In this document: piece by piece, positions 50,434 to 63,608 of the stretch
Numbering within the stretch: the stretch's first letter is position 1
Layout: every line of letters starts with the position of its first letter
Program-made: the position numbers and the translations under genes
The notes under the pieces: model-generated
Databases searched by the model: none
Told to the model about the DNA's origin: nothing
The model's input: only the letters and a program-made list of their open reading frames with translations
Source of the DNA: Diospyros lotus
Lineage: Eukaryota > Streptophyta > Magnoliopsida > Ericales > Ebenaceae
Direction: 5' to 3'
DNA length: 64,000 nucleotides
NCBI RefSeq assembly: GCF_014633365.1
Contig: NC_068340.1
Span: 35,290,328-35,354,327, forward strand

Positions 50434-50639
50434 CTAGAGGTGCTCCACTGCTGTAAAACTGAAGCCAACACGGGACAGGAAAGATCCCTCACCAACTTTG
50501 AAAAGCGACAAGGCGGGTCGGGTTTGAAGGTTTTCGGATTTCTGTGGATCCGAACTTGGAAACCGTTGAATCGTCGAGACAAAATTCCACCCTTTTCATT
50601 TGGCCACGTGGATCATCGTTGGCTCTAAGCGAACCGAGT

Positions 50640-53300
50640 AGCCGAGCAGAGCTTGGAGTAATTTGATTGATACAGTGAGTGATGGCCCATGAAGTAAGAA
50701 CAGACGTCGTCGTTTTCTCTCGCACATGGGCATGGGTGGTGTGCTATGATTACAGTGGGTAAAATTATTGCTATTTGCCTTTCTTTTTTTTTATCTTATA
50801 TATAATAATAATAATAATACTAACCTTTTCAGGCACGAAATGATTATGGTCATCGGTCAATATTGCAAACCCGAAATTATGAAGTTACCAATTTGCCCGG
50901 ATTTGGTAAACTTTTCTAAACATTTAAAATACTTCTCTCATCACTAAATTTACTAACTCCGTATATGTAACGCTAACGTCTCAGTGTAGAAATATTAACA
51001 TTTATAATTATTATTATATATACAAACAGCGGGGGGCGGGGGTTCGCATAAAGACGACGACAAGGTCTCTCCATCTATGAAGAAGCATTGTCCTCTTAGT
51101 CTTCTCGAAGAAGATCAGGTAAGCGTGTGGGACGTGGCAATGAATGAACGTACACGTGGATTATTCCGTTGTTTCGACGTCGTACCATGCGCGGACTATA
51201 TTTGTTTCCTTGCGAAGTCCGCGCCGCGGGATGATTAAAATTACCAAGTTGTCCACTTTTTTTTTTCTTTAATTCACGTACTAATCTTCTATAATTAAGT
51301 ATATATATATATATATATATTCGCTTTCATCCAAATGACGTGCTCTATTACTCACTCACTCACTGTATATCAAAATTAATTAATTGTAACTAAAGAGTGT
51401 TACTGTTATACCCTTCTGACGACAGCATTTATAACTTCTTATTATTTTTATCTTATATTTTATTTAAGCGCTTCAATTATAAAATTGAAGCTACAGAGAT
51501 CACTTATTTATTAATAAATATTAGAAAAATATTCTAAATTAGAAACATTTTCGCCATTCATCGTAGGACCCTGCTAAATGGTCCGACAAGAAGGGACAAC
51601 TCACCTGTCCGACCATTTAGCATTCTTTTTTAATCAAGTATTATATATGTTAAGGTAAATTAAAATATATTTTTTGAATTTTAACTCTTTACTCCTAAAA
51701 TTTTAATTTTTGTTAATTAATTTTAAAAAGAGGTATGGTGATTAATTTAAAGAAATTTAAAATTGATAAGAACTAAATAATCAAAGTTGAATAAGTCTTT
51801 GATCAATTTATCATAATACTTTATAGAAATAAATTATTATTATTATTATTATCTTAAAATAAAAATAATTTCTTAAAACACGGTCCAATCTAACTTTTGG
51901 AAGGTGAATGAATAAATAGTACAACCCACCATGCAAGTGACCCTATAATTTTGTTGGTACCACAGTGCCACTATGGGCCCACAATCCTTTTCCCTTTCTC
52001 AGCTTTTCTGGCCCTTTGCATCTTTTTTTTTTTTTTTTTTCAGTTTTAATTTTATTTTTCCACATCTCAACATGGATTTCAAAAGGCTTTGGTGGTTTGG
52101 AGCTTTCAAATTTGAAGAGTTGCTTTCAGTTACAGACCCACTGACCAATTAACTTGCTGTACCTTCCATTTATTGGTAACAATATATTTGTTCTGTTGTC
52201 CCCAACGGGCATAGTACATGTGTTGGTATTAAAAAAAAATTAATTTAACCGCTATATAATTGATACAGGTCTCGTGTTTGAATTTCATCACTAAGTTTCA
52301 TGATTTATCCCCTCAATAAAAATTTTAAAATTAAATTATGAGAACTCCCAAGATGTGAGATTTTACCTTTTGATTCCGAAACAATATATTTGTTCCGTTA
52401 CTCGACCACCTCTTATATTGTTTGAAGCAAACAAAATGAAAAGGGGTGCAAGTTTCACAGGGCATGGGACTCATACTCACTCATAAAAGTTAAACTTTAA
52501 ATTTTAAATTCTCTTGTAACTTGCATCAAATAATATAACAAATCCTTAATAAGAGATTGATATTGGTTGATAATCTCTTGGTTAATTAATCTTATGTAAA
52601 TAAATATTTTATATAAATTAATGAAAAAGAAAACATTTTCTAAAGAAAGTTACATTTATTGTTATCTTATTTTAGTAATATCTTTTATCAAAATTTTAAA
52701 TATAACATGCCTGAGTGGTAGATAAATGGCCAAAATATGAATATTAATTTGTTAAGCTAAATAATATTTTTTTATTTGTATAGAAATGGCCAAAGATCTG
52801 AATTTTATGTTTAAAAAGCCTTGAATGACTTATTAGGTTTATTTGTAGGCACTTATTATGTTGGTTGTGTGAGACGCACTCTTGTCTTAGGTTAAAATTT
52901 ATTGAATTATTTTTAAATTTATAATTCGAGAAATTTAATCCTTTTTATAATTTTATTTTTTTTATAGAAAATTCAATTGACATAATTTTCAGGCACAAAA
53001 TTAGAATTAATGTAAAAAAAAATAATCGAAACATCTGAATTAATCTTAAATAATTATACGCAATTTTATTATTACAAATCAATTTTAAATGGTGATTGAG
53101 TTTGTTTATAAGTAGAAAGGAAAAAACACATTTTAAAACACTCAATCTTAGATTGCCGATTAAATGAATTTAAAAAATAAATTTAAAACTTATTTATTAA
53201 ACTAAATGAATGAGTTGTAATGTGAGTTAAGTTTGAAGTGGTTGATAAAACAAATGATCATGATTTGAGTAATTTTTTTACTAAAACTTTGAATGATTAT
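50640..53300. other. Intergenic region upstream of the DYRK gene
   Basis: AT-rich. Contains (AT)n at about 51299-51320, a short hairpin at 51572-51622 and T-runs (about 52024-52040). One isolated short open frame 51077-51118 (MKKHCPLSLLEEDQ) ends exactly at a good donor CAGGTAAGC, but no partner exon was found. No gene is supported. Confidence 0.5.
51572..51622. repeat. 17-bp inverted repeat (hairpin)
   Basis: TGCTAAATGGTCCGACA (51572-51588) and TGTCCGACCATTTAGCA (51606-51622) pair, with one mismatch, around a 17-base loop. No flanking duplication was identified. It could be a tiny MITE or a hairpin RNA. Confidence 0.7.
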
Positions 53301-53370
53301 GATATTGCTGGCTATAAAATATGTAGGGCCATATGATTTTGTTGCTAACTCTTATGAGAAAATGAAAGCA

Positions 53371-53521
53371 AATCTGTTGTTGTTTTAAGTCTTGCAGCTG
53401 AGGTTGGCGCTATTATAGTGGGGATTATTATTTTGGCAAGTGCTCCAGATCCGGTTGAGTTGAGGAATGGATATGTCATATATATTATAGGGTGGGGCGT
53501 AGCAGCAGCCTTGATGCCCTA
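53371..53521 (+). other. Short hydrophobic open frame, possible stray exon
   Basis: Reads VVVLSLAAEVGAIIVGIIIL, then ASAPDPVELRNGYVIYIIGW and GVAAALMP, stop. Two membrane-like stretches flank a PDPVELRNG turn. A TTGCAG acceptor-like site lies at its start. I cannot name a family, and no companion exon was found. It may be a gene remnant. Confidence 0.25.
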
Positions 53522-53599
53522 AGTGCTCCACATCATCAGATTATATGTGTGTATATATATATTGTTGAAAAAAAAAAAAAAACTCGACAAGAGTGGACA

Positions 53600-55861
53600 G
53601 TAAATGTACGAAACTTGAGATGTGACAGTAAACATCACTGGGGTTAAAAATAACTTTCACTCTTCAATAAACAGTGCAGAGGCGAAGATGGTTATTCTCA
53701 TAATACAACAAATTGTTTCAAAACTCGTATGCATTCATAAGTTTTGGAGAGAAAATGAGCAATGAAAAATCAAAGATGAACCCAAAAAAGTAATGATAAG
53801 ATGAATGATCAAAATGACTACTGATTTTCATGTGTCATAGGTATACCAAAAGATTATTTTTTAGGCGAGAAATGATAACGTCAAGAGAAAATTGACAAGT
53901 GAAAAAAAATTGGTTCAAACAATTTAGAAGAAGATAAAATAAAGGAAAGAGAAAAAGATAAAAAAAAAAAAATAGTCAGCAAAGACCGATTCTTTCTCTA
54001 AGAATGAAGGCTAATTCAAAGCTCACATTTTTTAGTAAGACTAATTTAAGATGAATTTTGTAAAGGAAAAAAGAAAGCCAACAAAATGTTGCAAAGTGTG
54101 CACTAACTCGTGCCCAAAAGGGCAAATCGTTAATTTTGCTTTGGGTTGACTCAATTTCATTTGTGAAAGGCACAATTTTTTTAAAGCAGGTTTCATAAGT
54201 CCAAGTAAACTCTCTCTCTATATATATATAAAAGAAAAAAAATTATATTCAATCGGAGACAAAAGATACTATAAACCATTTAAAATACCACTTGATTTAC
54301 AAGATATGGATGGACAATATATAGTTATAAGGTTGAATGTGGATAATAATGCTATCTATATATGGCAGAGACGTTCTTGCTCTTGGAGAAGGCAGGCTTG
54401 CTTCTCTTCTCCCTCCGATGGCAGTATGCGTACGCTGGAGGTCAATTATTAATTTGATTATCTGCCTTGGTGGTGCAAGCAACTCACTAGTTCAGTCGTC
54501 CCAGCATCTTCCACCTTCCAATCTCTATGGAGCAGTTCGTTTGTTGCTTCAATAATATGCCCTTGGGATGGGATGGGAGTGCATGCTCCCTTTCTCGTGC
54601 GTCCTGTTTGGCAAGAGACTTAGCTTTGTTCCTGATGGCTTAGCTGTTTGGGATGGTCAAGTGCTTCCTTGTGATTTTATTTTTAATATTTTGACTCTTT
54701 ATCAATTATTTTAATTTTTCATGGTTCAAATTTAACACAAAACACTACGCATTTAATATAAGCTTTTCACTCAGTGGAGAGGGAATGTTAAAATTAAAAA
54801 TAAAATAAACAAATCATAAAAGTGGAGTGAAAATTTTATAATTACAAAGTAAATTGGTGGCTCTTTCTCATTGTTGATATATGATAAATTGGTGGTTAGG
54901 TAATTATTTTTAACCAAATTGGTGATTATCAAGAATCAAACTTTTACGAGGACATAAACTAATCAATCAATCATTAGTTAAAATGCATGATTTGTAGATT
55001 ATATTAAGTGTACTTAAATTTGCTCATCAATATACATTTAGTAGTGTTTGTTAATTAAAATATAAAAAAATATATATAGAATATGAAAAATATTTCGAAC
55101 AAAAGTATTTTTCATTGTGTTTGTTAAATTTTATGAAAAAAAATTACATAATTTTTTATTATAAACTTTCTAGATAAATTTATCTATTTCTCCTTTCGGA
55201 TAACTTAACTTGAATTTAATAAATAAATTATCTTAATAGAGATTTATCTTACTTATTTTAACAAATACTACTTCAACAGAAAATAAATATAAATTTTGAT
55301 CATAAAAATGAAAGTTGAGAAGAAGGAAGTAGAGTAAGAATGAATAGTAATAACTAGAAATGTAATTAGGAAGGTGTTACCCCACACTTTCTTGCCTTCC
55401 AAGCAACATTGATGGGGAAATTATGAATGAGACCAATAAGATTAGGTTACATAATTGGGGTAACATGATTTAATCATGATGTGACCCAGCCAGGGCCAAG
55501 CTCAAACTTTCAAACCCACGTCAACTCTATATATGTTCTTGCCACTATTCCTTGCCAATTGTGCTTATCCCTTAAAGATTTATTTATGAGATTGTTACAC
55601 CATTCATGGTTATTATAATTTTCAATGCACATGAATGAATATCATAATAGTAATAATTAAAGTACAGTCATGTACCTAAATTACTCCATACTATGATAAC
55701 TAGAGGCAAAATAATGGGTATAATTAGGTTTTTTTTTTTTTTTTTTTCATTTTCTCACCTATAATGCCACAATATGTAAAGTTGTAGACGAACAGAGGTG
55801 TTCGCAAATAGCTTAAAACTTGATCCTATTCAAGCTGTTTCAAACTTGTTTATTTAGTTAA
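53600..55861. other. AT-rich intergenic DNA
   Basis: No gene recognised. A less AT-rich island at about 54360-54680 includes a 72-codon ORF (54337-54555) without known motifs. Otherwise AT-rich with homopolymers. Confidence 0.5.
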
Positions 55862-57279
55862 GACAAAAAGTCAGTTTTGGTACATGAACTTGGTTGTTTT
55901 TGTTAATTTAATCCATAAACAGTTTTCTTTTTGGTCGATTGAAAACAAAAATATATAATTTTGGCCAATTTCATACAAATAAAACTGTTATAAATTCCCC
56001 ATTGTAATTTGTTCTTATTACGGGCATTTTCTAAACCATCTTGGGCTATTGACAAGACTGCTACGGGTTGGGAATGGCCCAATAAGAAGACCCAACCTCT
56101 CACAGCCCGATAGGCCCAAGATCGAAGTTATCTCTACGAGGTCGCATGACTACTAGAGCGCAAACTCTGATCATGATAGCAAGCGAGCTCCTAGTGATGA
56201 CTCTAAGCTCGTTGGTCAACCCGATCAGCTCGCAATAAAGACCACAAAGCAAAATAACTAGATTTGATGCCTACCTGTCCTTATCTGTGGCAACCAGTCC
56301 CCATATGGTACGAAACTTTTATTCCTTATTTTATGGAAATAATAAGGACACATTGTTCCTCACGATCTAGCCCCATTGTTTTAAACTTTGTGAAAATTGT
56401 CAATACCCCACATTATAAATAGGGGACAGTCGTGGATTAAGCATCATTTCAACCGAACCACGTAAAAAAATTTTGCCTATTATTTGTTGATAGTGTTATT
56501 GTTTTCTTCCCCTCGTATTTATGATTACTGGATTAGTACGGACCAACGAATCTCGGTCGACCATTTCTGAACGTAAACAGGTCTATTTGCACAGAAGGTC
56601 CCTTATGTTTTTAAAAATACCTCTAAAAACCCATATGATTTATCCTTTTTGGCTCTTAACAGTATTTAATTTAATGTTGGGTATTAACCAAAAATAAGAA
56701 TTAAAAAATAAAAATAACTGGTTCATCTTCTCATATGGGGCGATGGGTTTATCGGCCCAATTCTTCTTCATTGGGTTGGATACTTGGTGGGCTTGATTTG
56801 CATTTGGTCGAGCCGTTTGTCAACTGCGATTTTGCAAGAGACCAAATTTGCGTATTAATCGAGAAAGTTACTAAAATGGTATCCGTGGGCTTCTTTTCGG
56901 ATCAGATATAATCCCCAAAAAATTAAAAAGAAAAAAAAAAAGCAGTGAAGAAAGTTACCGATTTTATGTATTAATTAAAAAATTTTGGTTTCAACAGGAA
57001 AGGGGAATTTATGAGATTTTTTCCTTTTTTTTTTAAATTTTCCTAATATTTTCAAGGCCGTGGGATTAAACAAATTGGGCGACATAAAAATAGAATAAAC
57101 TATGCATGCCTTCAGAAATATTTTAAAATTATAGGGGGTTTAAGGAAATTTTATCCTAATTTTATTTATATGAAATTGACTAAAATTATAACTTCATATT
57201 TTCAATTGACCAAACAAAAAGTTTATGAATAAATTTAACCAAAACTTATAAATTCAAGTGCCAAAAGCGACAATTTGTC
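55862..57279. mobile_element. Long terminal-inverted-repeat element (MULE/foldback-like)
   Basis: 55862-55985 matches, in reverse complement, 57160-57279 over about 120 bases. Shared motifs include TTTTGG.AC.TGAA, ATTGAAAA and CAATTTCATA.AAATAAAA. Outer flanks TATTTAGTTAA and TATTTAAAATA are a weak 9-11-bp duplication, the size used by Mutator-like elements. No transposase is seen. An LTR-like segment lies inside. Confidence 0.6.
56035..56590 (+). mobile_element. Solo LTR-like segment nested in the inverted-repeat element
   Basis: More GC-rich than its surroundings. Carries TATA CATTATAAATAGGGGAC (about 56412) followed by a gypsy LTR-like stretch to GACCAACGAATCTCGGTCGA (about 56545). TG/CA ends and target duplication could not be fixed, so boundaries are approximate. 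Confidence 0.4.
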
Positions 57280-57770
57280 TATTTAAAATATAGAAATTTA
57301 AATTTAAATTTTAAACTAACGAGACAAGATTGAGATTTAAAATGCTCTTCCCCTATAAACTCGTTTGGGGGTTGGTATAATTGATATTTTTGTGATATTA
57401 TTTAAAATTTAAGCAATGTGTTATATTTTGTGTTTGCTTTTCCAAGTAAACTTTGATAATACGTGTGTTTTAACCCAAGCTTCCTTACCTTTTTATTTTT
57501 TAATTTTGGATGTTAGTATTGGCTTTACATCAGTTTCAAAGCTCTAACTTTGTAAATCAACTTGTTTAGTGTAAATAACTTAAGCATGATGTCATAACCC
57601 AGCATTTTCATAGCTACTCAAATCAACACTGGTGTTAGCTACGGGGACGAACCGTCCTAATCAGTAACCCCTAATAGCCCTACTCTTACCTGACAGGACA
57701 AGGATTTTCCCCACCACACTTTCCAATAGGGCATGCAGTTAGGCCAACTCGAGCCTGATCTTTTCACAAT

Positions 57771-58931
57771 ATCAATGTTATTAAAGTTACGCCGAAGCTC
57801 TTACGCACCAAGGCGCACTCTGGGTGCCTGAAAGCATCCTAGGCAGGCACATACAAGGCACGCCTTAGACTTTTTAACTATTTTTTCAAACTTCTTATTT
57901 AACTGTTTATTATTTTATTTAATTTTTTATTATTTAAAATTTAAATTTATTATTTCAACTATAAATTTAACAATAAATAAAAAAATTACTATTTCAAATG
58001 CTCCAATTGAATTTGAATTAGATAAAAATAGATAAAGAGAATTGAACAAATTCAAACATGCAATAACAAAATGTAACATTACTGTCATCACATCATCACC
58101 AAAACCTTTGTACTTGCAACCATCTTTCATAGGCTTCTATATATCATCTATGATCTCTGGATGCAAGAAATAGACAAAAAGAGACAAAGAAAATTATATT
58201 TTCATAGACTCAAGTTAAATAGTGATTTTTCTTAATTTTCCAACTTCTTTGATTGTATTTTATTTACTTCAACAATATTTTGTTAAAGCTATGCAAGTTT
58301 CCATTTTCTTTAAAATTATATTATTCCAATAATAAAAAACCAAACTAAACTCAATATCCAATGATCAATATCCTATTGATGTTATCATTTACTTTTCATT
58401 TGTATAAGTTTTCATTATACAAAAAAAAGATGTAAATTCAAGTTTAATACCTACCAAAAAAAAAGTACGAAACTATCATCACTTAATAACCATAGAAATC
58501 ATCCAACAAGAGGAGTAAATGATGTAGAAGAAGATATTTGAGATAATACTTTTAATGATGAAAAAATAAAAATATTTGATCTTAATGATAGAATAATTAT
58601 TAGATTATTTAAAATGCACAATTAATCAATCTTGATTAAGATTTAAGACTTATAATTTCTTTCAAGATTTAATTTAAAAAGAGTTTTTTAGATTACATCT
58701 TTTGACATTTTTTATTATTCTTTTCAATAATATATGTTAAATTTTTTAATTTCTTTAACAACATACATGTAAATATATTATTGAAAATTAAAACTTATTT
58801 TATACTTTATTTTTTTTAACTAAAATATATATATATTTTTTAATAAACATGCGCCTAATTTCATCAAGCGCATGTTTCGCCACCTCAAGCTCCAACACCC
58901 TTTTATATCTTGAGCCTTTAATAACATTGAT
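57771..58931. mobile_element. Foldback/hAT-like MITE of 1.16 kb
   Basis: A perfect 16-bp inverted repeat ATCAATGTTATTAAAG (57771-57786; complement at 58916-58931) bounds a segment whose arms carry AAGGCGCACT/GGCACGCCTTAG at the left and ATGCGCCTAATTTC/AAGCGCATG at the right, typical of plant hAT MITEs with AAGGCGC arms. The AT-rich middle has no ORF of interest. Confidence 0.6.
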
Positions 58932-61125
58932 CTACATATAGAATAGATAATATTTTTTTTTTATTTTTATCATCTTTTTCTATGTTTGACTAAACTAAAT
59001 ACCATCCTGCCGTGACTCGGATTGAAAACAAAAAAAAAATAATTGAAACCTCTCTAAACAACCCGATCCTGGTTAAAAAGTCTTTAACCATGCCCCAAGC
59101 AATGTGAGTCCTCACAAATTTGGGTCATTTTGCCAGTCTTAATCAGCACCTAACTTAACCGCGTCCTCAATAAGCTAGGTTAGCCTACCTTTTTGTCACA
59201 CGTTTTAGAAGACAAGGAAAGAAGCAAAAGTCAAAAGGAAATTTTTAGAGAGAAAAAGTAGTGAAGCTTGGATTTTGATTCAACTTCTAATGAATACAAA
59301 TGAAGAACTTAACTTCTTATATAAAGCTTGGATATTTAACACATTTACAAGCCACCATATTCTTACCTACTACATTCATTTGAATCTTTCCTCGAAAACT
59401 TACTACATTCCAAAAAGTACAAAAGTCATCCAAAACATAAAATATACAAAAGAATAAGATAAAAATATATAATGTTTTCACAATATCTTGGAAATCATCT
59501 AAAAGATCTACAACCCCTTGGCATATGACCAAAAAAATTTCACAATTCCCTAGAACAAACTAGAGATTTCAAAAATCTTCTACGATAATCCCTTTTGACT
59601 TAACTGCATCATCGAATCAATACATGCTCAAATTACTGGAGCGTGACTTTTAAGCCCTAAATTTGAACTTGACTCGAGGTCTAATTCGAACCTCACAAAA
59701 TCTAATCAAAGAATTGCTATTGCTGTATATTTGCCGAAGGAACAGTCAATAAAAAAGATTTTAAAGCTTGTGGGTTTATCCTTGTACCTATTTACCAACA
59801 CTCTCTTATCCATCCAAGACCATTGCATAAATAAACTTGGCATTCAGTGAAAAAAAGGAAGCAAAATGATACCTGAGATGGAAGCAATCCATTTTGACAA
59901 CAATTATAAGTAGCAATGGGGCACGGAACTTCGAGATTATTGGCTCAAAATATGAACCTAAACTACAATTTTTAAGATGAAGGGATATGGTGTCAGATCA
60001 ATTTGTGAACTTTGGACACACTAAATGGTGCTGGCAGTGATTGATTGTGCAATAAAATGAGCCAGCTGGTGGTGTTATTTGGCCTCATGCAAGTATGCAA
60101 GCTAGGACCAAGGAATCCGAACGCAATTTCTTGATTAGTTTTCTCTAGTTACCACGAGAAGGACAGGCTCCAATAGAGAATACTTCAATAATGTTAAGCA
60201 GATACATTTTTCAACAATAGCAAGGAAAATGATACCTGACAATGTCTTTTTCACAGGCTCATAGCAGCAGGAGCAAATAATTATCATTGAAAGAGAAAAC
60301 ACGAAATAAACTTCTCACAAGCTATTGTAACATAACTTATTTGCTACCACTTTATACAAAACCTGAATGGTACAACGACCAGGAAAATTTGAAAGTTCAT
60401 GGTTGAAGCATCAAACAATTTTTGATAAGTGAATGCATGCACCTTACTGCTATGACATCACATCTTATTGTTTACATTACTATTTTGATTCCACCTGAAC
60501 ATAATAGCATCATGTAAAAGTGCAAGCCGACAAACATCATCAAACACTCAATTTAGCCAACGCCAAGTACTGCACATCATGTAAACACATGCACGTAAAC
60601 ATAAAAATGAACTATGCAAATAATGCAAGTAACCTTTTGATGCATCAGCATATTCTTTATTTATTAGTGTTTTTATTTTATTTTTATTTGTTTAGTTATG
60701 GTTAGTATTTGCGTTATGAGGTTCTGTAAACTTTTTGGTATATTAGCTTTAATATGTAGCCACGTGATTAGGATATGACTATTAAATAAATGGATGGCTA
60801 AGATATTGTGATCAAGGACTAGGTTCTCTTAAAACTCTAATTTTAAGATCTTGGTTCCAAATTTGATCTTATGCTATTTTTGCGCTAGTTTTTGCTTATT
60901 CTTCCTCTCACACTGCAGCCTAGTGGACTCAGTTGACTAATTGAGAAGTGAAAATGCTGGAACTGGCTTTTTTGCAGGAAAATGTTTCTGCTGATGGGGT
61001 TACGTGATGAATGCAGATGAAAGTCAAAGAAAGTTGATATTAAAGCTGCTGAATTTACACTTATATATAAATAGGATGGAAGAAAAATGGGACTGTGTTA
61101 TTCACAGAAGTTTGAGTAGAAGACT
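58932..61125. other. Intergenic, nothing identified
   Basis: No ORF above 75 codons, no recognisable domain and no paired element ends. Some sequence at 59870-61020 is less AT-rich and could be intron or untranslated sequence of a gene with exons elsewhere, but no coding exon is visible. Confidence 0.4.
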
Positions 61126-61135
61126 CATAGAGAAG

Positions 61136-61519
61136 TTTTTTTTTTTTTTTTTTTCCAGATGACTTTAAGCCTTTCTTTTTCTTTTTGACAAATAAAGTAT
61201 AATGCAGCAACTGCAAAGAAGGGGCTGAACCCTAAATGAAAAATTTGTACATCTATAGGCATACACGAATCATGTATAAGCTGCATAGAAGAAGCAAAAG
61301 AGAATTGGCAAAGAACTAGAAGTGGAATGCCTTCAAAACTCCTATGCTCTCTCACCAAACACACCACAGGACAGAAGAGGACTAATCTTCCAGGGGCTTT
61401 GTGTTTAGAAGAGACCCACCAGTGACCCACTAGTAACGAGTTTTTCTCAATAAGCTAAGTTAGTATAATCTACTGAATAGCCACCACAACACCCAAAAAG
61501 AAAAGAAGGAAGAATCAGC
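61136..61519 (-). mobile_element. PolyA-tailed retroinsertion (truncated LINE or SINE), 10-bp target duplication
   Basis: On the minus strand a 384-bp segment ends in A18 (61153-61136). Flanks CATAGAGAAG (61126-61135) and CATAGAGGAG (61520-61529) match at 9 of 10. The 101-codon ORF inside (61430-61125) has no known domain. The TTTATTTGTCAAAAAG end resembles plant L1 3' ends. Confidence 0.6.
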
Positions 61520-62427
61520 CATAGAGGAGTCTTCAATCATTGTTAAGAGTGCCAAATAATGTCTTGAGTAAACTTCAATGTCACCAGAATTGCACCTAAA
61601 GTGCAGCTGCCAAACTTATTATCCAAAAACAGAGATAGAAGAGGTAGAGAGAAAGAAAAACTCAGATCTCTAAAACTGTATTCAGTTAGGTTCAGGTATA
61701 TGTATACCTGCTAGGTACAAGTATGTACAGCACACAAGCTATCTACAACATACAAGTTAACTAGCTCTATTACGTAAAATACTAAATGCATTCTCAACAT
61801 ATCCCATCCTAAGGGTAGGAGAATCACTATCCACTACCACCTCCCAAGAACTTGGAGACTTAAAAAAGGATTCAACTCAAGAAGATATCTACCAGATGCC
61901 TTTTGCCACACTAATTGCTGAGGCAAAACCTCACCTAGGTATATTTAATGCCTGAAATCATAGTGTCAACACTATACTGGACTTGTCACTTGAACGGTAT
62001 TGGTACGAGACAATGCTAGCTACCATTTTGGATACATCACTATAATAATAATTCAGTAATATGCATTATGAAAATATACACACACATAATAAAAAATTTT
62101 ATACAATGACATTAAAGAAATATATAAAATCATTACATTTGTTGATGTGTCAACATACTTTTATAAACAAATAGTTTGGCATAATAACACAGCAATCGTT
62201 TGTGATATGAAAGTTGAGCAGGGCCAGCTTAAGAGTTGGTGGGGCTCTAGGCAACAATTATTTTAGTGCCCTAATAAAAAATAATAAAAATTACTGAAAA
62301 TTTATTTTCCTTGCCTTATGAGATGCAAAATCACTAATCAAATTTTTATATTCTAGTTTAGAAAACAAATCTTTTTCAATTGACAATACAACAATGTCTA
62401 TATCTTTACATTATAAATATTTACTAA

Positions 62428-63327
62428 AGGGGGGTTTGTTAAAATAACTAAGATAAAAGGTATCAAGATAAGCTTGGAATACATTCCAAATCAAGATATG
62501 AAATGATCAAGATAAGACTGGAAAGCATTCCAAGATTTCTATCAGAGTGTTTGTTAAATTTTTTGGAATCCATTGATAATTGTATTTTTTCTTTTTATGT
62601 GTTTGTTAATGCATATGATAAGTACCAAGATAAGAGTTTTTTTACCAAAATATCCCTATTATTAAATTTATGATTAAAATACTAATTTATGATTAATATG
62701 AATTTTCAAAAAATAATAATAATAATAAAAATATTTTATTTTCTAAATTCATGTTCAAAAATAAATTTAAAAGGAGTTGAAAAGTAGAAATAATTATTAT
62801 TAGAATTACAAATTGGTGAAATGATAATAAAATATAAAATTAAATAAAATAATTTAAAAATTGGTGAAATGAATTATACTAGTTAATAAAATATATAGAT
62901 AGAGATAGAGATAGAGAGAGAGAGAGAGAAATTTAAATTTTAAAAATCAATGAAATGAATAATGTCATTTAAATTTTAAAAATTGTCAAAACATATAACA
63001 ATCTAGAAATGTATTAAAAAATATTAATTATAAGACTTAAATAAATAAATTTTTTTAATAAATTTAAATCTTTAAAATGCATTAAATGACATTAACTATC
63101 CTACAAGTGACATATAAGTAATTGAGTCTTATTTTGAAAGAGCCAGATAAATTTATCCAATGGGGGAGGTCGGATAAATTTATCTTGAAAGGGAGAGATA
63201 AGAGGTTACGTGAGGTTTTTCCAGAAATGGTTAGATAAATTTAACAAACACGTTGGAAAGATCAAACATCTAGAATGCTTCCTATATTTGACATTTTCTC
63301 CCTCTTATCTTGATTAACAACACCCCC
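62428..63327. mobile_element. Tourist-like MITE (PIF/Harbinger), TAA target duplication
   Basis: TAA at 62425-62427 and 63328-63330. Termini AGGGGGGTTTGTTAA and complement GGGGGTGTTGTTAATC. Inner inverted motifs include GTGTTTGTTAAATTT and AAATTTAACAAACACG. The interior is AT-rich and includes a (GATA/GA)n stretch near 62895-62930. No transposase. Confidence 0.6.
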
Positions 63328-63608
63328 TAACCGTATTAATAGCAAACAACATATCATACCAAAAAATTATACCTAACAGAAATTCAAAATTTTTAATCTA
63401 ATAAGTTGCTAAAGAAATAGCTTCACTTTTTGTTTCAAGATCCTCACTAGTTTCTGCTAATTGATATAAAGCATCTCTTATTTGTGGAGCTTGAAACCTT
63501 ATTACTTTAACACATTCAATATAACTTTTTCAACATATTTGTGATATTGGCTTAAGTGTCAAATTAAAAACACAATTTTGTAAACGAAAAAAACAATGAG
63601 TTCATGTG

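Noticed and set aside
52240..52310. Another tRNA/SINE-like B box (GTGTTTGAATTTCATC)
   Set aside because: Only a weak B-box resemblance, with no A box at the right distance.
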